NCBI RefSeq assembly: GCF_024171945.1
Contig: NZ_JAMTCR010000005.1
Location: 1 to 64,000 of the forward strand
Source: Actinokineospora globicatena
GTDB lineage: Bacteria; Actinomycetota; Actinomycetes; Mycobacteriales; Pseudonocardiaceae
Length of the DNA: 64,000 nt
Direction of reading: 5' to 3'
Shown here in pieces: positions 35,616-45,174 of the stretch. The position numbers and the translations under genes were made by a program. Each line of letters starts with the position of its first letter. Within the stretch, counting starts at the first letter, position 1. The notes under the pieces were generated by a model. That model ran no database searches. It saw only the letters and a list, made by a program, of their open reading frames with translations, and was not told the DNA's origin.

Positions 35616-36878
35616 TTAGTGGTGTGCGGGCTGGAGGCGCGGCGCGCGCGTCCACTCACGGTCAGACCGGGTGCAGAGGGCGACACCGGTAAGGACTAGT
35701 ACCGCCCACGGGACCGGGCCTTCGAAGAGGCTGGGGCCGTCGGGCGAGAAGCCGTTGATGGTTAGCCCTAAGAGACCTGCCGCGGCCGCGACGAAGCCCG
35801 CCGTCAGCACCTTGGGGGAGGGGACCGCCCGTCCCGCCCCGGTCTCGAAGCGGCCGAAGACCCGGACCAGGGCGGCGAGGACCAAGCCGACGCAGGTCAC
35901 CCACATCGGTGCCACCGCGAACCACTCGACCGAACCGGGGTCCGGTGTGCGGTAGCCCATGCCGAGCACCATGACGCCCGCGACGACCACGAGCGCGGGC
36001 ATGTGCCAGAGGTAGATCGTGGTGCAGCGCGCCCCGATCGCCCTGATGGCCGGGCCGTCGAGCCGGTTGAGCACCGGCCGGGCCAGCAGCAGCAACCCCA
36101 GCTGGCCGACCGCGAGCGGCAGCAGGACGGCGGCGGGCGGGCTCATGTTCGACATCGGCGCCCCGGGCATGCCGATCATGCTCTGCGCGTACGGTCCGAA
36201 CGCGACCATCGCGGCGACCACGGCGAACCCGCCGACCGCCATGGCCACGTGCCCCCGCCGACCCAGCTCCAGCTTGCCGTCGGCGTAGCAGATCCCGAGC
36301 TGGTGCACCGCGACCCAGATGACCACGGCGTTGACGAACCCCGCCTCGGGCAGCCCGGCGAAGCGCACCACGTCGACCAGGACGGCCAGCGCGGCGAACG
36401 GGACCAGCACGCCGAGGCCGAACCGCTCGTGCGCCCTGGCCATCACCGGTGTCACCGCCACCACGACCAGGTACACCACCAGGAACCACAGCAGCTGCGC
36501 GCTGATGCCGCCCGCGACGTCCACCGGTTGCGGCGCGACCCCCGCGCCCAGCAGCAGTTCCGGCAGCACCACCCACACCCCGGCCAGCGGCAGCACCGGC
36601 ACCACCAGCCTGCGCAGCCGCCCGGCCAGCCACGCCCTGGTGTGCCCGGCCGCCCGGAACGAGTGCAGGTTCGCCGCGCCACCGGCGAAGAACACGACCG
36701 GCATCACCTGCGAGAGCCAGGTCAACAACCACCAGCCCGGAGTGGTCAGCGCGTTCCCTGTTTCCACCGTCGAGCCATCGCTGGCCAACACCGGCATCAG
36801 CCAGTGCTGACCGACGACCAGCAGTACCGCCGCCACTCGGATCACGTCCAAGAACGGGTCCCGCGCTGCTCTCACCAC
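35616..36878 (-). CDS. acyltransferase family membrane protein
   Basis: 420-residue multi-spanning protein of the acyltransferase-3 type, predicted to acylate surface polysaccharide or a small molecule. The catalytic-type N-terminal 'RDPFLDVIRVAAVLLVVGQHWLMP' carries the family's R and H residues. About ten hydrophobic segments follow, for example 'LLWFLVVYLVVVAVTPVM' and 'TIYLWHMPALVVVAGVMV'. I chose GTG 36878, with GAGGGGGG 5 bases upstream; longer in-frame starts (36920, 37064) add a Pro-rich leader. Its upstream region carries a 21-bp motif shared with the 42672-45096 sensor/kinase operon. Confidence 0.83.
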   Translation of the reverse strand: MVRAARDPFLDVIRVAAVLLVVGQHWLMPVLASDGSTVETGNALTTPGWWLLTWLSQVMPVVFFAGGAANLHSFRAAGHTRAWLAGRLRRLVVPVLPLAGVWVVLPELLLGAGVAPQPVDVAGGISAQLLWFLVVYLVVVAVTPVMARAHERFGLGVLVPFAALAVLVDVVRFAGLPEAGFVNAVVIWVAVHQLGICYADGKLELGRRGHVAMAVGGFAVVAAMVAFGPYAQSMIGMPGAPMSNMSPPAAVLLPLAVGQLGLLLLARPVLNRLDGPAIRAIGARCTTIYLWHMPALVVVAGVMVLGMGYRTPDPGSVEWFAVAPMWVTCVGLVLAALVRVFGRFETGAGRAVPSPKVLTAGFVAAAAGLLGLTINGFSPDGPSLFEGPVPWAVLVLTGVALCTRSDREWTRAPRLQPAHH

Positions 36879-36987
36879 TGCTGCCCCCCTCGCACCTGGC
36901 TCGTTGCCGGGTTCGAGCATGTCGGGCCGGACGCGTGTGAGCAGCCAGGCCAGCCGGTGTCCGGCCGGGGGTGGCCGCACCAGCGGC

Positions 36988-37008
36988 GGGGGTGGGGACA
37001 GCCCTACC
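36988..37008 (-). promoter_or_regulatory. 21-bp motif shared with the two-component operon (copy A)
   Basis: On the minus strand: GGTAGGGCT, GT, CCCCACCCCC. The copy upstream of the 44434-45096 gene (45175-45195) is GGTAGGGCT, AA, CCCCACCCCC, so 19 of 21 bases agree. The core is an imperfect dyad (GTAGGG...CCCCAC). It lies 110 bases before the chosen acyltransferase start. A response-regulator operator is the simplest reading, but it is inferred. Confidence 0.55.
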
Positions 37009-37013
37009 CCGGG

Positions 37014-37025
37014 TGTGAATTCACA
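37014..37025. promoter_or_regulatory. perfect palindrome TGTGAATTCACA
   Basis: A 12-bp perfect palindrome between the divergent acyltransferase and subtilase genes, 6 bases from the 21-bp motif. The half-sites look like those of Crp, but the spacing is too short for a Crp site. It may bind a different dimeric regulator. Confidence 0.4.
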
Positions 37026-37221
37026 AGGGTTTTCCTTATTCAGGCACGGATATGCGGGTATCACGTCGGGTTAGCGGGTGCGCTATGGACTGAACAGTGG
37101 AATTCATTCCCGTGCGCTGGCGCCAATGGGTGTGATTGTGGTTGTTTCTCACGACCGGCATGCCGAGCCGTTCGCGAACATCGTCCCCTGATCCCTGCAT
37201 CGCTTTTATTGGAGTCATCCC

Positions 37222-39951
37222 ATGAGACAAGTTCGCGCGAGCCTGCGCAGACGCGCGCTCGCCGCGGGGGTGGTCGCCGCCACCGCAACCGCGCTGGTGG
37301 TGGGCATCGGAACCGCCGAAGCCGCTGAGGGTGTCGTCCTCGGAGCCGACCGAGCCGACGCCATCCCCGGCAGCTACCTGGTGACGTTCAAGGACACCGC
37401 CGCCATCACGTCCAATGTGGACCGTGCGGTCGCCGACGTGGCGGCCCGCTACGGCGCGACGGCGCGGACCACGTGGCGCAACGCGCTGCGCGGTTTCGCC
37501 GCATCGATGTCGCCCGCCCAGGCGCGCAAGCTGGCCGCCGACCCGGCGGTCGCGATGGTCGAGCAGGACGCGGTCGTGCGCGCCACCGGGACCCAGCCCA
37601 ACCCGCCGTCGTGGGGCCTGGACCGGATCGACCAGCGCAACCTGCCGCTCGACCAGAACTACAACTACGACTCCACCGGCGCGGGCGTCACCGCGTACAT
37701 CATCGATACCGGTATCCGCACCTCGCACCGCACGTTCGGCACCAGGGCCACCTGGGGCACGAACACCGTCGACACCAACAACACCGACTGCCACGGCCAC
37801 GGCACGCACGTGGCGGGCACCGTCGGCGGCACCGAGTACGGGGTCGCCAAGGACGTCAAGCTGGTCGCGGTGAAGGTGCTCAACTGCGCCGGGTCCGGCT
37901 CCAACACCGGTGTCGTCAGCGGCGTCGACTGGGTGACCCGCACCGCCACCAAGCCCGCCGTGGCCAACATGAGCCTCGGCGGCGGCGCCTCGAGCACGAC
38001 CGACACGGCCGTGCGCAACTCGATCGCCGCGGGCATCACCTACGCCCTGGCCTCCGGCAACGACAACACCAACGCGTGCAACTCCTCCCCGGCACGCGTG
38101 ACCGAGGGGTTGACCGTCAACGCCTCCGCCGAATCCGACGCGCGCGCGTCGTTCTCGAACTACGGCACCTGCACCGACCTGTTCGCGCCGGGGCAGAACA
38201 TCACCTCGTCGTGGAAGGACAGCGACACCGCGACCAACCGGATCAGCGGCACGTCGATGGCGACGCCGCACGTGGCCGGTGCCGTCGCGCGCTACCTGCA
38301 GGGCCACCCGACCGACACGCCGCCGCAGGTCGCCACCGCGCTCCTCGCCCAGGCCACCTCGGGCAAGGTGACCAACCCGGGTACCGGGTCGCCGAACAAG
38401 CTGCTGTTCACCGGTGAGGGCGCGGGCACGCCCACCACCGTCACCCAGCCGGGCAACCAGTCGGGCACCGTCGGCACCCCCGCCAGCCTCACGCTGTCGG
38501 CCACCGGCGGCACCGCTCCGTACACCTGGACCGCCTCCGGCCTCCCGGCCGGGTTGTCGGTCTCCACCGGTGGGGTGATCTCCGGAACCCCCACCACGGC
38601 GGGCAACTACAACGTCACCGTCACCGCGACCCCCGCGGCGGGCACCCCGGGCAGCGCCTCGTTCACCTGGACGATCACCGCCCCGCCCGCGGGTGACGCG
38701 GAGGTCACCGACCCGGGTGACCAGACCGGTCGCGTGGGCACCCCGGTGAACCTGACCCTCCGGGCGACCGGCGCCACCGCCCCGTACACCTGGTCGGCCG
38801 TCGGTCTCCCGACCGGGCTGTCGATCTCCACCGGTGGCGTCGTCTCCGGCACCCCCACCGCCGCGGACATCTACGGCGTCACCGTCACCGCGACGCCCGC
38901 CTCGGGCAACCCGGGCAGCGTCAAGTTCAACTGGACGATCACCGATGCCCCCGGTGGCGACATCACCATCGGCGACCCCGGCCCGCAGTCGGGCAAGGTC
39001 GGGGTGAAGGCGGGCCTGAAGCTGGTCGCCAGCGGTGGCACGGCCCCGTACTCGTGGTCGGTCACTGGCCTGCCGGACGGTCTTACCTCCGACCACGGCG
39101 GTAGCGACACCCTGGTTGTTCGCGGTACGCCGAGCAAGGCAGGCACGTTCCGCGTGACCGCCACCGCCACCGGCACCACCGGCGGCAGCGGCTCGGTCAG
39201 CTTCGACTGGACCATCAGCGATGGCGGCGCCGTTGTCACCATCACCGACCCCGGCGCGCAATCGGCGAAGGTCGGTCAGCGGGTGAACGTGGCGCTATCG
39301 GCTTCCGGTGGTACTGCGCCGTACCGCTGGTCCGCGCGTGGTCTGCCCGGTGGGGTCTCCATCGACGGTAGTGGTCTCATCACCGGTACTCCTACCGCTG
39401 AGGGCACGTACTCGTCGGTGGTCTTCGCCGCCGCCACTGACGGCCAGGGCACTGTCGTCATCGACTGGACCGTCGGCCCGGCCAGCAGCTGCAGCTCCAA
39501 CCCGCAGCTGGTGACCAACCCGGACTTCGAGAACGGCACCACCGGCTGGACCCAGACCGCGGGCGTCATCGGCACCCACGGCGGTCAGGGCATCCCGTCG
39601 CACAGCGGCACCTACAGCGCGTGGCTCGGCGGGCGGGGCACCACCGCCACCGAGAACTTCGGGCAGTCCCTCACCATCCCGACGGGCTGCACGTCGTACA
39701 CGCTGTCCTTCTGGGTCTACATCAACACCTCCGAGACGACCCAGACGCTGCAGTACGACAAGATGTCGGTCCGGTTCGGCACCACCACGCTGAAGTCGTA
39801 CTCCAACCTCGACGCCGGTGACTACCAGCAGGTCACCGTCGACGTGAGCGCCTACGCGGGCCAGACTGCCAGCCTCCAGTTCGTCTCCACCGAAGACGCC
39901 TCACTGCAAACGTCGTTCGTCCTCGACGACATCACTCTCGCAGTGAGTTGA
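37222..39951 (+). CDS. secreted S8 subtilisin-like protease with four Ig-like repeats
   Basis: 909-residue secreted serine protease. Signal peptide about 1-34 ('[13 protein letters not shown]'), then an inhibitor-I9 propeptide (about 50-118, ending 'VEQDAVV'). The S8 catalytic domain has Asp162 ('AYIIDTGI'), His193 ('GHGTHVAGT'), Asn280 ('ALASGN') and Ser345 ('[11 protein letters not shown]'). After residue 410 come four ~85-residue putative-Ig repeats, each with 'G-T-A-P-Y-x-W' and 'S-G-T-P' motifs. A C-terminal ~150-residue beta domain ('[11 protein letters not shown]...') resembles carbohydrate-binding modules. ATG 37222 has TTGGAG 8 bases upstream. Confidence 0.95.
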   Translation: MRQVRASLRRRALAAGVVAATATALVVGIGTAEAAEGVVLGADRADAIPGSYLVTFKDTAAITSNVDRAVADVAARYGATARTTWRNALRGFAASMSPAQARKLAADPAVAMVEQDAVVRATGTQPNPPSWGLDRIDQRNLPLDQNYNYDSTGAGVTAYIIDTGIRTSHRTFGTRATWGTNTVDTNNTDCHGHGTHVAGTVGGTEYGVAKDVKLVAVKVLNCAGSGSNTGVVSGVDWVTRTATKPAVANMSLGGGASSTTDTAVRNSIAAGITYALASGNDNTNACNSSPARVTEGLTVNASAESDARASFSNYGTCTDLFAPGQNITSSWKDSDTATNRISGTSMATPHVAGAVARYLQGHPTDTPPQVATALLAQATSGKVTNPGTGSPNKLLFTGEGAGTPTTVTQPGNQSGTVGTPASLTLSATGGTAPYTWTASGLPAGLSVSTGGVISGTPTTAGNYNVTVTATPAAGTPGSASFTWTITAPPAGDAEVTDPGDQTGRVGTPVNLTLRATGATAPYTWSAVGLPTGLSISTGGVVSGTPTAADIYGVTVTATPASGNPGSVKFNWTITDAPGGDITIGDPGPQSGKVGVKAGLKLVASGGTAPYSWSVTGLPDGLTSDHGGSDTLVVRGTPSKAGTFRVTATATGTTGGSGSVSFDWTISDGGAVVTITDPGAQSAKVGQRVNVALSASGGTAPYRWSARGLPGGVSIDGSGLITGTPTAEGTYSSVVFAAATDGQGTVVIDWTVGPASSCSSNPQLVTNPDFENGTTGWTQTAGVIGTHGGQGIPSHSGTYSAWLGGRGTTATENFGQSLTIPTGCTSYTLSFWVYINTSETTQTLQYDKMSVRFGTTTLKSYSNLDAGDYQQVTVDVSAYAGQTASLQFVSTEDASLQTSFVLDDITLAVS

Positions 39952-39956
39952 TGAAC

Positions 39957-39993
39957 CGCTCGTGGGGCGGCCCCCGTGGTCGCCCCACGAGCG
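39957..39993. terminator. terminator after the subtilase gene
   Basis: CGCTCGTGGGGCG, 11-base loop, CGCCCCACGAGCG: a perfect 13-bp stem 6 bases after the stop codon. Confidence 0.82.
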
Positions 39994-40004
39994 AATAGCC
40001 ACGC

Positions 40005-40037
40005 CACGGCCCCCGGTGCGTCCCACCGGGGGCCGTG
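40005..40037. terminator. second hairpin, terminator of the WYL regulator
   Basis: CACGGCCCCCGGTG, short loop, CACCGGGGGCCGTG just before the end of the minus-strand WYL gene. Together with the hairpin at 39957 it separates the convergent genes. Confidence 0.75.
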
Positions 40038-40041
40038 CGCG

Positions 40042-40974
40042 TTAGTCCTGTCCGACCGAGCGACTCAGGCGGGCGGTCAGGTTCTGGATGTGGACGCGGA
40101 GTTCCTCGGGTTCGTGTACCTCGAATTCGAAACCGAATGCCGCCACCCAGACCGCGAGTTGGTCGAGGCTGTCGGACCCGATGTGCAACGTGCAGGTCCG
40201 GTCGTCGATCGGTTCCACTAGACCGATTGTTGGTGGTACCTCGTCGGCAACCTCGATAGCCGGACCGTGGATCGTCAGCCTTGCCTGGTGCCGGTAGCGG
40301 GTGGTGGTCGTAGTGCGCACGAAGTACCGGCCCATGTCTTCCTCCGGTAGGTCACGTGGGGGGAACCTGGGTCCAGTAGGCGTACGTGGCGCGAGTCGAT
40401 CTACCCGGAACGTCCGCCAGTCACCTCTACCTGTGTCCCACGCGAAGAGGTACCAACGGCGACCGCTGTGCACCAACCGGTACGGCTCGACATCGCGTTG
40501 GCCACCCTGGTAGTCGAACCGCAGGCGGTGGTGGTCCCGCACCGCGGCGGCGATCGTGGCCAGGGTCGCGGTATCCACTGTGGAACCCGGGGTCGGCGTG
40601 GTGACCATCGCGGCCGCGATCGTGTTCACCTGGTGCCGCAGCCGCGCGGGCAGGACGTGGTCCAGTTTGGCCAGCGCCCGGGCGGATATCTCCTCGATGC
40701 CGGTCACCGCCGCCGCCGTCCGCACGCCGACCGCCACCGCGACCGCCTCGTCGTCGTCGAGCAACAGCGGTGGCAGCCGGACGCCGACACCCAGTCGGTA
40801 CCCGCCGCCGACCCCACCGACGGCGTTGACCGGGTAACCCAGGTCCCGCAGCCGTTCGACATCGCGCCGCACCGTGCGCGGGCTCACCGCGAGCCGCCGC
40901 GCCAACTCCGGGCCGGTCCAGTCCAGGCGCGCCTGCAACAGCCCCAGCAGGGACAACAGTCGCGGTTCGGCCAT
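40042..40974 (-). CDS. HTH/WYL domain transcriptional regulator (YafY family)
   Basis: 310-residue regulator with an N-terminal HTH-11 domain ('ELARRLAVSPRTVRRDVERLRDLG', about 22-46) and 'GGVGGGYRLG'. A WYL domain follows (about 140-215, 'DYQGGQRDVEPYRLVHSGRRWYLFAWD') and then a C-terminal extension. WYL domains sense ligands, in some cases nucleic acids. It is divergent from the frameshifted NmrA-like gene, 62 bases apart, and probably regulates it, a common pairing. The central third (about 40190-40480) uses less biased codons. Confidence 0.9.
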   Translation of the reverse strand: MAEPRLLSLLGLLQARLDWTGPELARRLAVSPRTVRRDVERLRDLGYPVNAVGGVGGGYRLGVGVRLPPLLLDDDEAVAVAVGVRTAAAVTGIEEISARALAKLDHVLPARLRHQVNTIAAAMVTTPTPGSTVDTATLATIAAAVRDHHRLRFDYQGGQRDVEPYRLVHSGRRWYLFAWDTGRGDWRTFRVDRLAPRTPTGPRFPPRDLPEEDMGRYFVRTTTTTRYRHQARLTIHGPAIEVADEVPPTIGLVEPIDDRTCTLHIGSDSLDQLAVWVAAFGFEFEVHEPEELRVHIQNLTARLSRSVGQD

Positions 40975-41036
40975 GGCTCGAGTCTCGCAGCAATCGCGGC
41001 CAGGACCTGTCCACGATCGGACCTACGGTCGCCGCC

Positions 41037-41851
41037 ATGACGATCCTCGTGTCCGGTGCCACCGGAAATGTCGGCCGCCCCCTGGTGTCGCAACTCCTCG
41101 CCGCGGGCCACCACGTCCGCGCCATCACCCGCGACCCGGCCAGGGCCGCCCTCCCAGCCGGTGTCGAGCTGTTCCAGGCCAGCCTCGCCGACACGGCAGC
41201 CCTGACCAGCGCGTTCACCGGCGTAACCGCCGCCCACCTGATCAGCTTCGGCGACGACTACGCCCCACTGACCAACGGCCCCGACATCGTCGACCTGGCC
41301 CGCGCGGCAGGCGTCCGCAAGCTGACCGTCCTCAAGGGAGACCTCGAGAAGACCGAACTCGACAACGCGGTAGCGGCAAGCGGCCTCGACTACACCTACC
41401 TGTCCCCGGTCGAGTTCATGTCCAACACCCTGGAATGGGCCGAGCAAGCCGTCTCCACCGCCGCGTCCGCGACGCCTTTCCAACCATGCCGAGCGCCCTA
41501 GTCCACGACGCCGACATCGCCTCGGTAGCCGCAACCGTACTGACATCGGACGGCCACTCCGGCAAGGACTACTGGCTCACCGGCCCGGAAGCACTAACCG
41601 CACCAGAGAGGGTCGCCATCCTCGCTGAAGCCCTAGGCCGCGACCTCCACTTCGTCGAACTCAGCCAGGCCGAGATCGTCGCCAAGTGGCAGAACGAGGG
41701 CTACAGCGCCTCCGACATCGAGTTCTTCATCGCCATGCGCACCACCCCACCCCCAGCAGGACACACACCGCTCCCGACCGTAGAGGAGGTAACTGGCACC
41801 CCTGCCCGCACCTCCACCCAGTGGGCCCGCGAAAACACCCACGCCTTCTAA
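41037..41851 (+). pseudogene. NmrA-like NAD(P)-binding oxidoreductase, frameshifted
   Basis: Two frames together make one NmrA-type protein of about 270 residues. The first frame (41037-41501) has the Rossmann motif 'VSGATGNVGRPLVSQLL' and runs through 'SPVEFMSNTLEWAEQAV' before reading out of frame to a stop. The second frame resumes by about 41470 with 'DAFPTMPSALVHDADIASVA' and 'GKDYWLTGPEALT' and ends at 41851. The change is equivalent to loss of one base (or gain of two) around 41430-41475. It is either an inactivating mutation or a sequencing error. The neighbour WYL regulator is intact. Confidence 0.82.
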
Positions 41852-41900
41852 GCGGGCTCGACCTTATCCGGCTACCGGGAGGGCTGAGTCTCCTTGGCGG

Positions 41901-42641
41901 CTACCGCTTGGGTTCGATCTCTTCGGGCTTCGGGGCATCTATCTCCACCGACTGGCCCCAGTCGCTGTAGCTGGTGCGGAAGGTTTTGCCTGCGGCCTCG
42001 TCCAAGTGGGCCTCGAAGCGCAAGAGCCGACCGCCGGGTCCTACCCAGGCGTCCACCGGGAAGCTGGACTGGGGGAGCCGGAGCAGCACGGTCTCGCTGA
42101 GTCCGAAGGCCGAGGTCAGCTTGTCGGTGCTGATCCGCACGCGGTACCGGGTGGCGTCCTGGTCGGGTTTGGCCTCGACCAGGACGCCCGCGCCCAGGTC
42201 CGCCGCGACCCGCCGGGGGTCGAGCGAGCCGAACCCGCCGGTCACGCCCGCGATGGCCTGGTCGGACTTGTCCTTCGAGTCCGGACCGATCTCTTGCCAC
42301 TGCTTGCCGCTGGGCGTCGCCTGCGGCCGCGACAGGTAGAGGTGTTCGCCGAGCGTGAGGACCTTCCAGGTCTCTTGCCCGTTCGGCACCACCATCTCTA
42401 GAGCCGTATCTGGCTGATCCATCCGAACGGAGCCCTTGCTGACGATCGACTCGTAGCCCGGCTTACCGGGAACGGTCATGTGAACGGTCCGCTCCTTCGC
42501 CGCTAGAGCGTCGATCGCCGCCCCTAGCGCCTTGGCGTCGCCGAACTCGGGGACGACCGAGGGCGGCTCCTCACTAGAGCACCCAGCGAGAACAACCAGA
42601 CTCGCCACGACAGCGGTAACGGCACCGCGCACAACAACCAC
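41901..42641 (-). CDS. lipoprotein, LppX/LprAFG-like
   Basis: 246-residue predicted lipoprotein: hydrophobic signal ending in the lipobox 'VVLAGC' (Cys near residue 21), then a mature domain resembling the LppX/LprAFG fold that binds lipids in mycobacteria. It is clearly related to the protein at 46170-46937: both begin the mature part with 'EF-x-D-A-x-A-L-G' and end 'W-G-x-x-V-x-I-x-A-P'. The exact start among several GTG codons is uncertain. It sits just downstream of the LuxR regulator/kinase operon on the same strand, 30 bases after the regulator stop. Confidence 0.75.
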   Translation of the reverse strand: MVVVRGAVTAVVASLVVLAGCSSEEPPSVVPEFGDAKALGAAIDALAAKERTVHMTVPGKPGYESIVSKGSVRMDQPDTALEMVVPNGQETWKVLTLGEHLYLSRPQATPSGKQWQEIGPDSKDKSDQAIAGVTGGFGSLDPRRVAADLGAGVLVEAKPDQDATRYRVRISTDKLTSAFGLSETVLLRLPQSSFPVDAWVGPGGRLLRFEAHLDEAAGKTFRTSYSDWGQSVEIDAPKPEEIEPKR

Positions 42642-42671
42642 CCCCAGGATCGCGGGCAGCGTACCCCCGGG

Positions 42672-43316
42672 TCAGCCCCGGTCAAGGAAGGTCAGGACCG
42701 CGCGAACCCGGCGGTGCTCCTCCGAGGAGGGCTCCAGGCCGAGCTTGGAGAAGATGTTGCCGACGTGCTTCTCCACCGCGCCGTCGGACACGGTGAGCGA
42801 CCGGGCGATGGCGATGTTGGACAGGCCCTGCGCCATCAAGCCGAGGACCTCGCGCTCGCGCGGGGTGAGCAGGTCGATCGGGTTGCGTCGTCCCCTGGCC
42901 ATGAGCTGCGCGATCACCTCCTGGTCGATGCAGGTCCCGCCCCCGGCGACGCGCTGCACGGCGTCGACGAAGTCCGCCACGTCGGCCACCCGCTCCTTGA
43001 GCAGGTACCCGACCCCGCCCGCGCCCCCGGCCAGCAGCTCCACCGCGTAGCGCTCCTCGACGTACTGCGAGAGCACCAGCACGGGCAGCCCCGGGATCTC
43101 CTCGCGGGCCCGCACCGCCGCCCGCAGCCCCTCGTCGGTGAACGTCGGCGGCATCCGCACGTCGACGATCGCCAGGTCGGGGCGGTGTTCGCTGACCGCG
43201 CGCAGCAGCCCGTCACCGTCGTCGACCGCCGCGACGGTCTCGATGCCCTCGTCGGCGAGCAGCCTGGTCACGCCGACCCGCAGCAGCACCGAGTCCTCGG
43301 CGATCACCACGCGCAC
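42672..43316 (-). CDS. LuxR/NarL-type response regulator
   Basis: 214 residues. Receiver domain with acidic pocket 'IAEDS', phospho-acceptor Asp in 'LAIVDVRMPPTFTDEG', Ser in 'VLVLSQYVEER' and Lys in 'GYLLKERV'. The C-terminal LuxR HTH is 'LTPREREVLGLMAQGLSNIAIARSL...'. It overlaps the kinase gene by 13 bases, so it is the partner of that kinase. It belongs to the actinobacterial type encoded beside sensor-domain kinases. A 21-bp dyad upstream of the operon may be its binding site (inference). Confidence 0.92.
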   Translation of the reverse strand: MRVVIAEDSVLLRVGVTRLLADEGIETVAAVDDGDGLLRAVSEHRPDLAIVDVRMPPTFTDEGLRAAVRAREEIPGLPVLVLSQYVEERYAVELLAGGAGGVGYLLKERVADVADFVDAVQRVAGGGTCIDQEVIAQLMARGRRNPIDLLTPREREVLGLMAQGLSNIAIARSLTVSDGAVEKHVGNIFSKLGLEPSSEEHRRVRAVLTFLDRG

Positions 43317-44431
43317 GGGAGGTCAGCCCTGATCACTGTCGGCCCACCGATGGGGCTCACCACGGTCATCACGCCGTCAATCGTCGCAGCGCGGTCCGCG
43401 AGCCCGGCGAGGCCACCCCCCGGGCGCAGCACGGCGCCCCCGTCGCCGTCGTCGGTGATCTCCACGACGACCTGGTCGCCGCTGGCCCGCTCCGTCCGCC
43501 ACAGCTTCACGGTGACGAGGCTGGCGTTGGCGTACTTGGCGATGTTGGTCAGCGACTCGCCCACGATGAAGTACGCGGTGCTCTCCACGGCGGCGGGCGG
43601 GCGTGGCTCCACGGTCACGGTGACCTCGACCGGCACCGGGCACTTCGCCGCGAGCGACGACAGCGCCGCGTCGAGCCCCCGGTCGCCGAGCACCGCCGGG
43701 TAGATGCCCCTGGCCAGGTCGCGCAGCTCGGCCACGGCCAGCTTCGCGTCGGCGTGCGCCTCGTCGATCAGCGCCTTGGCCAGCTCCGGGTCCGCGTCCA
43801 GCTTGCCCTTGGCCCGGCCGAGCCCCATCGCGACCGCCACCAGCCGCTGCTGCGCGCCGTCGTGCAGGTCGCGCTCGATGCGCCTGCGCTCGGCCTCCGC
43901 CGCGTCGACCCCGCGGGCCCGTGACGCCTGCAGCTGCTCCGCCCGCGCCGTCAGATCCTGGGTGCGGTCGGGGCCGAGCATCGAGATGGTCAGCTGGGAG
44001 TGCAGCCAGGCGTAGCGGGGGGCGAGGAACAGCGCCAACGGGAACAACGGGACGCACGCGATCCCCAGCGCGAACCCGAACACCGACAGCGGGAACTCCA
44101 GCATCAGGTAGGTGATGTCGCGCCACGTCCGCCGGTCGGTCAGCAGGGCCTGCCACTGTCGCAGCATCCCGTCGCCGTTGGCGGTCATCACCGGACGGGT
44201 CGGCAGGTCGGCGCCGAGCAGCGTGCGCGCCCAGGCCCGGTGCGCGTTGCCGAACGCCCGCGCCAGCAGCGCCGCCGCGACCAGGATCGCCACCCCGACC
44301 CAGATCACCACGGTGCCGATGCCGACGCAGATGAGGGTGACCGTGACCACGAAGGTGAAGAGGCTCAGTGGGAACGCGCCGATCAGGTACGCGATCGCGC
44401 GCGCGGGGTGCGGATACCTGCGTGACTCCAT
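43304..44431 (-). CDS. sensor histidine kinase with N-terminal membrane sensor domain
   Basis: 375-residue HisKA_3-type kinase. The N-terminal ~150 residues form a 4-helix membrane 'putative sensor' domain ('FPLSLFTFVVTVTLICVGIG', 'FPLSVFGFALGIACVPLFPL'). Phospho-acceptor His is in 'RRIERDLHDGAQQRLVAVA'. The ATPase domain has N-box 'GESLTNIAKYANA' and G-box 'GGGLAGLADRAATIDG'. It lies between the stand-alone sensor gene (2 bases upstream) and the response regulator (13-base overlap). Confidence 0.93.
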   Translation of the reverse strand: MESRRYPHPARAIAYLIGAFPLSLFTFVVTVTLICVGIGTVVIWVGVAILVAAALLARAFGNAHRAWARTLLGADLPTRPVMTANGDGMLRQWQALLTDRRTWRDITYLMLEFPLSVFGFALGIACVPLFPLALFLAPRYAWLHSQLTISMLGPDRTQDLTARAEQLQASRARGVDAAEAERRRIERDLHDGAQQRLVAVAMGLGRAKGKLDADPELAKALIDEAHADAKLAVAELRDLARGIYPAVLGDRGLDAALSSLAAKCPVPVEVTVTVEPRPPAAVESTAYFIVGESLTNIAKYANASLVTVKLWRTERASGDQVVVEITDDGDGGAVLRPGGGLAGLADRAATIDGVMTVVSPIGGPTVIRADLPCAW

Positions 44432-44433
44432 CG

Positions 44434-45096
44434 TTAGACCCCACTCGGGACGGGCTCGGCACCGTAAGACCCGACTCGTGACCGAGCGGGACCCAGCAGT
44501 GCCCTGGCGTAGTAGGCGTGCGCCTTACCCAGACCCTTGGTGACCGGCAGCGTCAACGCCAACAGCAGCAGCCCCAGCGCCGCGAACGGCAGCGCCTCTA
44601 CGAACGAGTCCACCACGACCCACGGGTGGTCCCAGTCTCCGATCCGCCAGCTCTCCGTGGGCAGGTATCGGTAGTAGATGGGCAGGAACAACAACCCGAG
44701 CGTGAGCGACCACGCCGTGACCATCACCGTGAACTCGAACACCCCGATGGGCAGCAGCAACACGAAGTAGCTCACGTCCCGCCACGTCGCGACGTCCCGC
44801 ACCCGCGCCTTCCACCGCCCCCGCTCCGGCAGCGGCACGTACGGGCTGGCGATGTAGATGTCGAGCATCGCGTACACCCGCGCCCGCTCGACCCGGGCCC
44901 CCACCCGCGCCCCCACGACCGCCAGCGCCAGCACCGGCAGCCCCACCCAGACCACCGCCGTGCCCAGGCCCACGCTGAACAGCGTCACCACCGCCACGAA
45001 CCCCGCGATCCCCAGGGGCAGGTTCATCACCATGTACCCCAGCGCCCCCAGCACCGACGGGTTCGGTCGGGTCCCGTCGCTCTCGATGGTGGTCAT
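44434..45096 (-). CDS. stand-alone membrane sensor-domain protein
   Basis: 220 residues with four transmembrane helices in the same pattern as the kinase's N-terminal sensor domain: 'NLPLGIAGFVAVVTLFSVGLG', 'WVGLPVLALAVVGARVG', 'VLLLPIGVFEFTVMVTAWSL', 'LPFAALGLLLLALTLPVT', with shared 'TWRDVSYFVL' before helix 3. It has no kinase or DNA-binding domain. ATG 45096 has GAGGAGG 8 bases upstream. As first gene of the operon it may act with or modulate the kinase. Confidence 0.85.
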   Translation of the reverse strand: MTTIESDGTRPNPSVLGALGYMVMNLPLGIAGFVAVVTLFSVGLGTAVVWVGLPVLALAVVGARVGARVERARVYAMLDIYIASPYVPLPERGRWKARVRDVATWRDVSYFVLLLPIGVFEFTVMVTAWSLTLGLLFLPIYYRYLPTESWRIGDWDHPWVVVDSFVEALPFAALGLLLLALTLPVTKGLGKAHAYYARALLGPARSRVGSYGAEPVPSGV

Positions 45097-45174
45097 CGCG
45101 TCTGCCTCCTCAAGCCGTTGACCACCAGCATCGCGGTCGAACCGGCCCCCCTCCATGGGGAACGCTACCGACCT

